Translations under genes and position numbers: made by a program
The notes under the pieces: model-generated
The model's database searches: none
What the model was told of the DNA's origin: nothing
The model's input: the letters and a program-made list of their open reading frames with translations, nothing else
DNA from: Ruminococcaceae bacterium UBA1227
Lineage (GTDB): Bacteria > Bacillota > Clostridia > Oscillospirales > Acutalibacteraceae
Direction of reading: 5' to 3'
DNA: 18,430 nt
Assembly: GCA_002309175.1 (NCBI GenBank)
Contig: DBWX01000003.1
Coordinates: 51,508 to 69,937 of the forward strand
Shown here: piece after piece, positions 13,156 through 18,430 of the stretch
Layout: each line of letters starts with the position of its first letter
Numbering within the stretch: position 1 is the first letter of the stretch

Positions 13156-15672
13156 ATGGAGTATTTCAAGAACAAAAAGCCTGAGGCGGACGTTCCGAAA
13201 AACAGCGAACAGGACGACCAGCTCATGCTCGAGGAAATCCTCGCGAAGAAGGACGATTGGACCTTCTACGAAGAGGATACGGGAGAGGCCGTGAACGAGG
13301 AACCGGCCGCCCCGGCAGAAGAAGAGGAAGAAGTAATAATCGAGGAGGCCGAAATCGAAGAGGCCGAAATCGAGACAAGAGCGCCTGCAGTCGAGGAGGA
13401 AGACTTGCTCGACGGCGAGCCGATTCTCCTCGACGATGAAGAGATCGAGGCGGCCGAGTGGGCCTTCGATGACGAGGAGCCCGAAGAAGCCGAAGAGGCA
13501 GAGGAAGAGGCTCCGCTCTTCACCGAAGAGGACGAGGACGAGCCCGAAGAAAAAGAGCCTGAAGAAGAGCCCGAAGAGGCTGAGGGCGAAGAGAAAAAGG
13601 AGAAACCCGCATCCGGAAAGAAGATGCAGGTCATGACTCTTGCCGACATCAGGAAGAAGCGCCGCGACAAGGAACGTGAGCATCTTCATGAGGAGGATGG
13701 CGACGATCACGAGCATCATGATCATGAACATGAACACGAGCATGAACATGATCATCACGGACATATTCATCATGAGGAGACTTTCACGCTTCGCGGAAAT
13801 GCTCCCGGTATGAACAGCATTAAAATCAAGCTTATGCGCCTCGGCATAGCTCTCGCCATCTTTATTGTAGGCTATATTCTTTATAAGGCCGTAAAAGCCA
13901 CCGTATGGGTCGGTGTTCCTTTCTTTATAATCGCATATATTTTCCTCGGTATAGACATCTGGATGGAGATGTGGAGAGAGAAGTTCGAAGAGGGAATCTT
14001 TGATGAGAAACTTCTCATGACAATCGCATCTCTCGCCGCTTTCATAGTGGGCGAGTATCCGGAAGCAGTAATAGTAATGCTCCTTTATCAGCTCGGCGAA
14101 CTCCTTGAGGATATCGCCGTAGGCAGATCAAAGAAGAACATAAGAGACCTTATGAATATCCGTCCCGATGTGGCATATGTCATCAGAGGCGGCAATACGC
14201 TCAAGGTTCATCCTTCAAAGGTATCCGTAGGCGACCTCATAGTCGTAAGACCGGGCGAGCGCGTGCCGCTTGACGGTAAGGTTGAGCAGGGCAAGGGCTT
14301 CGTTGACACCTCCGCCCTGACCGGTGAGTCAGTACCGCGCCGCGTACACGAGGGCGATGAGGTTCTCTCAGGATACATCTGCAAGGACAGCGTCCTTCAT
14401 ATCAGAGTTGAGAAGTTCTTCGCTGACTCAGCTGCCTCAAGAGTTCTCGACCTCGTACAGAACGCGGCCCAGAAGAAGGCTCCCGCGGAGCAGTTCATTA
14501 CAAAGTTTGCCCGCTACTACACCCCTGCGGTCATGATACTTGCCCTCCTCATAGCGGTAATCCCGAGTATCATCTTCAAGGTCTGGAAAGTATGGGTCTA
14601 CAGAGCATGTATCCTCCTTGTAATCTCCTGCCCGTGCGCAATTGTAATCTCAGTACCAATGGCATTCTTTGCCGGTCTGGGTGTCGCTTCCAGAAACGGT
14701 ATCCTTGTCAAAGGCTCCAACTATCTTGAAGCGCTGAACAATGTCGACACAGTCGTATTCGACAAGACAGGCACACTCACAAAGGGCACATTCGCAATCA
14801 CTCAGGTATCCGCGGCAAACGGCTTCAAAGAGGCACAGCTCCTGACCCTTGCGGCCCATGCCGAGTGCCAGTCAAATCACCCCATAGCCAAGGCCATAAT
14901 GGACCTCTACTATAAAAACGGCGGCAAGCACATAGCAAGAGAGAAGATCACAAGCTATAAGGAAATCGCCGGACACGGCATAAGCGTAGTGGTAGGCGAC
15001 CACCTCATCCTTGCCGGTAACACCAAACTCATGAGTGCCGCGGGCATCAGCATAACAGAGAGCACCGCAATAGGCACAAAGGTATATGTCGCCGCTGACA
15101 ATCAGTATGCGGGATACATTGTAATCGCGGACGAAATCCGTGAGGACGCCCGCGAGGCGATAACGGAACTCAAACTTACGGGTGTTGATCACACCGTAAT
15201 GCTCACGGGCGACAATGTCGACATAGCGTCGAACGTCGCCAAGTCAGTGGGACTTGAGAAGTACTACGCCGAGCTCCTTCCCGATGAGAAGGTTGAGAAA
15301 CTCGAAGAGGTCATGACGGGCGCCCAGGGCATAGGCCTTGTCGCCTTTGTAGGCGACGGCATTAACGACGCGCCCGTACTTGCGAGAGCCGACATCGGCG
15401 TCGCCATGGGCGGCATCGGTTCCGACGCCGCAATAGAGGCCGCCGACGTCGTCATCATGGACGACCAGCCGAGCAAACTCGTTGACGCCATCAACATTGC
15501 GCGCGACACGAAGATGATTGTCAAAGAGAACATCATCGCGTCGCTCGGCGTCAAGGCACTCGTATTCCTGCTCGGTATCGTCGGCGTCGCGAACATGGGC
15601 TTCGCGATTTTCGCCGACGTCGGAGTAATGCTCCTTGCAGTCGCAAACGCCATGAGACTTCTCAGAAAATGA
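13156..15672 (+). CDS. P1B-type heavy-metal (Zn/Cd/Pb) translocating ATPase with acidic, His-rich N-terminus
   Basis: An 838-residue efflux pump. Catalytic motifs: TGES (389-392), metal-site CPC (C492, C494), phosphorylated D536 in DKTGT, H575-P576, and GDGINDAP (733-740). K800 in the seventh and D821 in the last helix are spaced as the zinc-site K and D of ZntA, which points to the P1B-2 group (Zn2+, Cd2+, Pb2+). In place of the usual N-terminal CxxC metal-binding domain, residues 1-150 are extremely Glu-rich with short EAEIE-type repeats, and residues 176-206 hold 15 histidines alternating with Glu/Asp. Family length is about 620-730, so the excess is this region. It follows the repressor gene by 1 nt. 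Metal specificity is inferred from motifs. Confidence 0.93.
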   Translation: MEYFKNKKPEADVPKNSEQDDQLMLEEILAKKDDWTFYEEDTGEAVNEEPAAPAEEEEEVIIEEAEIEEAEIETRAPAVEEEDLLDGEPILLDDEEIEAAEWAFDDEEPEEAEEAEEEAPLFTEEDEDEPEEKEPEEEPEEAEGEEKKEKPASGKKMQVMTLADIRKKRRDKEREHLHEEDGDDHEHHDHEHEHEHEHDHHGHIHHEETFTLRGNAPGMNSIKIKLMRLGIALAIFIVGYILYKAVKATVWVGVPFFIIAYIFLGIDIWMEMWREKFEEGIFDEKLLMTIASLAAFIVGEYPEAVIVMLLYQLGELLEDIAVGRSKKNIRDLMNIRPDVAYVIRGGNTLKVHPSKVSVGDLIVVRPGERVPLDGKVEQGKGFVDTSALTGESVPRRVHEGDEVLSGYICKDSVLHIRVEKFFADSAASRVLDLVQNAAQKKAPAEQFITKFARYYTPAVMILALLIAVIPSIIFKVWKVWVYRACILLVISCPCAIVISVPMAFFAGLGVASRNGILVKGSNYLEALNNVDTVVFDKTGTLTKGTFAITQVSAANGFKEAQLLTLAAHAECQSNHPIAKAIMDLYYKNGGKHIAREKITSYKEIAGHGISVVVGDHLILAGNTKLMSAAGISITESTAIGTKVYVAADNQYAGYIVIADEIREDAREAITELKLTGVDHTVMLTGDNVDIASNVAKSVGLEKYYAELLPDEKVEKLEEVMTGAQGIGLVAFVGDGINDAPVLARADIGVAMGGIGSDAAIEAADVVIMDDQPSKLVDAINIARDTKMIVKENIIASLGVKALVFLLGIVGVANMGFAIFADVGVMLLAVANAMRLLRK

Positions 15673-15683
15673 GGCGACATAAA

Positions 15684-16946
15684 ATGAAAAAGATACTGGC
15701 CGTAATAATTTCGGCAATCATGCTCCTGACACTCTCGCTCCCGGCTTTTGCCGAGGACGGAGTGACCGAGATAAAAACATATGAGGACCTCCTCAAAATA
15801 AAGGACAATCCTGCCGGCAGCTACAGACTCGTAAACGACATAGACTGCAAAGGTCAGGACTGGATGCCGGTCGATTTCTCAGGCACCCTTGACGGCAACG
15901 GCAAGGCCATAATGAACCTGACAATCACAAAGACGGGAGAGTCCACAAGGACGACAATCGACGGCAACTGGAAGGAATATGACACGCATTTTGCCGGTCT
16001 GTTCTGTGTAGCCGAAAACGCCACTATTGCCAACCTGACACTTCTCGGTGTAAATGTCGATGTAGCCCTCGACGACAACACATATGTCGGTACAATCGCA
16101 GGCTATATGGCTGACAGCACAATTGAAAGCTGTACTGTTGAAGGCACTGCAAAGCTCACCTCATCCTGCAAGTCCTTCGGCGTAGGCGGTATTCTCGGCT
16201 ACGGCAAAGGCAGGATCAATTCCTGCACCGCAGATGTCACACTCATCTGTATTGACACTGACAAAGAGTGGAAGGACGAGCAGTTTATGGGCGGCGCGTA
16301 CGCAAACGGCTATCCTGACGTCACAAACTGCACGATAAACATAAAGGGATATGACTCGGATCACGGCTATGTCCATGACGGCGGTATTGGCGGCATGTAC
16401 ATACTTCCCCATAGCGAGAAGTATGCAGGTCACGTTGACAACAACAAGGTCACCGGTTTCATCAGCTTCTTCGAGGACAACACAAACAGAAGAGCGTACT
16501 GTGTGGGTGACATAGGCGAGATCATGAACTGGACTCTCACAAAAGACGGCAATGACATAAAGGGCTTTGAGCGCCGTGAGACGAAGGACTACTCAAAGGA
16601 CCTTCTGCCCAACATGTGTGAGAACGCGGAGTATGACCAAAGCGTAACCGCACCCACAGAGACTGAGTACGGCTACACCACCTACAAGTGCAAGACCTGT
16701 GACTACAGCTATAAAGCAGACTACACAAGCCTTAACGTCTATGCTGAGCCCGAAACTGAAACCGAGGAACCGAAAAAGGGCGGGGAAACTCCCGCAGAGC
16801 ATCAGGGCCTTCCGGTAATAGTCAAGGTCATCATTGCGGTAGTCGCATCACTCATACTCATAGTAATAATCCTGAACATAGTAAACAGAGTCAGAAGAAA
16901 TATCCGCAGAAAGAAGCGCTATGAGGCGCGTCACGGACACAGATAA
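15684..16946 (+). CDS. Secreted, membrane-anchored protein with GLUG-like beta-helix repeats
   Basis: A 420-residue protein, function unknown. The signal peptide (KK, hydrophobic core, cut likely after AFA at residue 23) and a C-terminal transmembrane helix near 378-401 with a 19-residue basic tail predict an extracellular body on a single anchor. The body has Gly-rich repeats such as VGTIAGYM and VGGILGYG followed by INSCTADV, resembling GLUG-type beta-helix repeats of surface proteins. A C-terminal NMC...YKCKTCDYSY module (residues about 310-345) has three cysteines like small repeats common in Lachnospiraceae surface proteins. The ATG at 15684 has GAGG upstream and begins a normal signal peptide. 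An ATG at 15669 overlapping the ATPase stop lacks a ribosome-binding site. Position in the efflux operon suggests, but does not prove, a metal-related role. Confidence 0.78.
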   Translation: MKKILAVIISAIMLLTLSLPAFAEDGVTEIKTYEDLLKIKDNPAGSYRLVNDIDCKGQDWMPVDFSGTLDGNGKAIMNLTITKTGESTRTTIDGNWKEYDTHFAGLFCVAENATIANLTLLGVNVDVALDDNTYVGTIAGYMADSTIESCTVEGTAKLTSSCKSFGVGGILGYGKGRINSCTADVTLICIDTDKEWKDEQFMGGAYANGYPDVTNCTINIKGYDSDHGYVHDGGIGGMYILPHSEKYAGHVDNNKVTGFISFFEDNTNRRAYCVGDIGEIMNWTLTKDGNDIKGFERRETKDYSKDLLPNMCENAEYDQSVTAPTETEYGYTTYKCKTCDYSYKADYTSLNVYAEPETETEEPKKGGETPAEHQGLPVIVKVIIAVVASLILIVIILNIVNRVRRNIRRKKRYEARHGHR

Positions 16947-16947
16947 T

Positions 16948-18303
16948 ATGCTGAAGAAGAATCAGGACATAGAACTCGAAATAGACGGCATGACCGCTGA
17001 GGGCTCCGGTGTGGGGCACTTTGACGGTCAGGCCGTCTTTGTCCGTAACACTGCAATAGGCGATGTAATTGACTGCCACATAATAAAGGCAAAACAGAAC
17101 TATGCCGTAGGCACAGTAAACAAGATAAAAAAAGCATCTCCCGACCGCATTACCCCTGATTGTCCCTCAGCCGGCAAATGCGGCGGTTGTGCATTCAGAC
17201 ACATTACATACGAAAAAGAGCTCGAAATCAAGGCACAGCGCGTCAGAGACGCTTTTCTGCGCCTTGCACACCTTGAAATAAAAACAGAACCCATAATCGG
17301 TGCTGATGAGACGGACGGCTACAGGAACAAAGCACAGTTTCCGGTCTCAAAAGACACAAGAACCAATGATCCCGTCATCGGCTTCTATGCCTTCAACACC
17401 CACCGCATAGTCCCGCAGAAGGACTGCCGTCTCCAGCCGCCCGTCTTCAGGGACATACTGGACATAGTCGAAAACTGGATTAAAGAGAACAATATCTCAA
17501 TCTACGACGAAGAGAAAAACAAAGGCCTTCTCCGACACATCTACATCAGAGAAGGCAGGTACACGAAGGAAGTAATGGTCTGTCTCGTCATAAACGGTGA
17601 TGAGATACCATATGAAAGCAAACTGATAACGGAACTGAAAAGCGGCATACCGAAACTGAAGTCAGTCGTGCTTAATATCAACAAGGCAGACAGCAACGTA
17701 ATTCTCGGCGATGAAATAAAAGTCCTCGATGGTGATGGTTTCATCACAGACAGAATAAACGGTAAAACCTTCCGTATCTCACCGCTCTCATTTTTCCAGG
17801 TCAACACAGCCCAGTGCGAGAAGCTCTACAACAAGGTAAAAGAGTTCGCAGGGGAAGACAATGAACTTCTCCTTGACCTCTACTGCGGAGCGGGCACAAT
17901 AGGTCTGACACTCGCGGACACGACTGAAAAACTTGTTGGGGTTGAAATAGTCCCCGAAGCCATAGAGGACGCAAAGAAGAATGCACAGCAAAACAAAATC
18001 ACCAACGCTGAATTCTTTGCGGGTGACGCCAAAGAAATAGCAGAGAAACTCAAAGAACAGAATGTGCACCCGGACACCATAGTCGTAGACCCTCCGCGCA
18101 AAGGACTTGACGCGGAGCTGCCCGCAATCATTGCGGACATGGCGCCAAAGCGCCTGGTCTACGTCTCCTGTGACCCCGCTACGCTCGCACGCGACTGCGC
18201 TCGCTTCGCTGCCCTCGGCTTCACAATAGACACCGTCCAGCCCGTCGACATGTTTCCCCGCACCTCCCATGTGGAGACCGTCGTTTCGCTGTCAAGGAAA
18301 TAA
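16948..18303 (+). CDS. rlmD: 23S rRNA (uracil-C5)-methyltransferase, RlmD/RumA (TrmA) family
   Basis: A 451-residue SAM-dependent RNA methylase from the ATG at 16948. An N-terminal TRAM RNA-binding domain (about 1-60) precedes a four-cysteine [4Fe-4S] cluster site: CPSAGKCGGC gives three cysteines and KDCRLQ the fourth. The SAM-binding motif is LDLYCGAGTIGL. The catalytic core is DPPRKGLD and YVSCDPATLARD, with nucleophile C408. This family makes m5U in 23S rRNA; Bacillota members may modify U747, U1939 or both, so the site is not settled and the symbol is by similarity. An in-frame ATG at 16921 would overlap the previous gene by 26 nt; the later ATG fits the usual family start better. Neither has a strong ribosome-binding site, so readthrough coupling is possible. 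Confidence 0.9.
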   Translation: MLKKNQDIELEIDGMTAEGSGVGHFDGQAVFVRNTAIGDVIDCHIIKAKQNYAVGTVNKIKKASPDRITPDCPSAGKCGGCAFRHITYEKELEIKAQRVRDAFLRLAHLEIKTEPIIGADETDGYRNKAQFPVSKDTRTNDPVIGFYAFNTHRIVPQKDCRLQPPVFRDILDIVENWIKENNISIYDEEKNKGLLRHIYIREGRYTKEVMVCLVINGDEIPYESKLITELKSGIPKLKSVVLNINKADSNVILGDEIKVLDGDGFITDRINGKTFRISPLSFFQVNTAQCEKLYNKVKEFAGEDNELLLDLYCGAGTIGLTLADTTEKLVGVEIVPEAIEDAKKNAQQNKITNAEFFAGDAKEIAEKLKEQNVHPDTIVVDPPRKGLDAELPAIIADMAPKRLVYVSCDPATLARDCARFAALGFTIDTVQPVDMFPRTSHVETVVSLSRK

Positions 18304-18336
18304 AGGCTCTGTATCAGAGCGTAGGTTGGACGAACT

Positions 18337-18430
18337 ATGGATTACAGAAAGAGTGATGCTGATAATATGAAGATGATAGAATACGGAAAACAAAATCGCG
18401 ATACGATCATGCTGCTTCACGGCGGCGGAT
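18337..18430 (+). CDS. Alpha/beta-hydrolase-like protein, 5' fragment cut by window end
   Basis: The frame opens at ATG 18337 (an in-frame TAG at 18322 blocks any earlier start) and runs to the window edge, giving 31 residues. The segment IMLLHGGG matches the first strand and oxyanion-hole HGGG/HGxG motif of alpha/beta hydrolases, preceded by the typical short MIEYGKQNRDT strand. The catalytic Ser and the rest lie beyond the window. AGGTTGG at 18323-18329 is a weak ribosome-binding site. A later ATG at 18367 cannot be excluded as the start. The substrate cannot be inferred. Confidence 0.62.
   Translation, partial: MDYRKSDADNMKMIEYGKQNRDTIMLLHGGG

Noticed and set aside
13266..13670. Serine-rich 134-residue minus-strand frame
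   Set aside because: It is the mirror of the Glu-rich ATPase N-terminus: GAG/GAA codons read backwards give Ser/Leu-rich frames. No ribosome-binding site or family resemblance.
13111..13773. 220-residue minus-strand hydrophobic frame opposite the repressor and ATPase
   Set aside because: Met/Leu/Phe-rich composition comes from the complementary His/Glu repeats; it overlaps two well-supported genes and has no recognisable domain.
15669..15683. ATG overlapping the ATPase stop as start of the secreted protein
   Set aside because: No ribosome-binding site, and it adds residues ahead of a normal signal peptide that starts at 15684.
18306..18320. Small hairpin GCTCTG-TAT-CAGAGC after the methyltransferase
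   Set aside because: Six base pairs with no T run after it; too weak to call a terminator.

Overview
The window looks like chromosomal DNA of an anaerobic Bacillota (Clostridia-type) bacterium of moderate GC. The evidence is strong purine-rich ribosome-binding sites, SigA-type promoters, ATGA/TGATG gene overlaps, a DUF3783 protein, a PflX-type radical SAM protein, an Mrp plus two-gene minimal SUF module, and an RlmD/RumA-type methylase with a four-Cys cluster. The genus cannot be fixed from the sequence. There is no phage, insertion sequence or CRISPR array, and coding density is very high.

Layout. (1) Positions 1-4120: the 3' part of a tRNA-Arg(CCU), then a tight plus-strand run of a CPBP membrane protease, tadA, an Mrp/NBP35 Fe-S carrier ATPase, and a SufC-like ATPase with a short SufB/D-like scaffold, closed by a bidirectional terminator. 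(2) 4101-5484, minus strand: an acyltransferase-3 membrane protein followed by a DUF3783 protein. (3) 5580-6449, plus strand: a monocistronic PflX-like radical SAM protein between overlapping divergent promoters and a second bidirectional terminator. (4) 6498-12610: a two-component phosphorelay. On the minus strand lie a REC/HD-GYP/PAS-like response regulator and a single-domain Hpt protein. Divergently, on the plus strand, lie a hybrid histidine kinase and a two-gene ABC-2-type transporter. (5) 12630-12737: a 108-nt imperfect inverted repeat. (6) 12762-16946: a zinc/cadmium-type efflux operon with a near-consensus promoter, a 40-bp operator, an SmtB-type ArsR repressor, a P1B-2 ATPase with a very acidic, His-rich N-terminus, and a secreted single-pass membrane protein. 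(7) 16948-18303: a 23S rRNA uracil-C5 methyltransferase, then the start of an alpha/beta-hydrolase-like gene that runs off the window.

How the parts may work together. Mrp, SufC-like and SufB/D-like proteins would form a compact Fe-S cluster assembly and delivery unit. The kinase, Hpt and HD-GYP proteins contain every step of a His-Asp-His-Asp relay ending in cyclic-di-GMP hydrolysis, with an ABC transporter in the kinase transcript. The ArsR protein would release the palindrome next to its own promoter when zinc (or Cd/Co) is high, switching on the P-type ATPase and the surface protein. I see no wholly new system. The least explained parts are the large inverted repeat, the acidic/His domain of the ATPase, the surface protein in the metal operon, and the kinase-transporter linkage.
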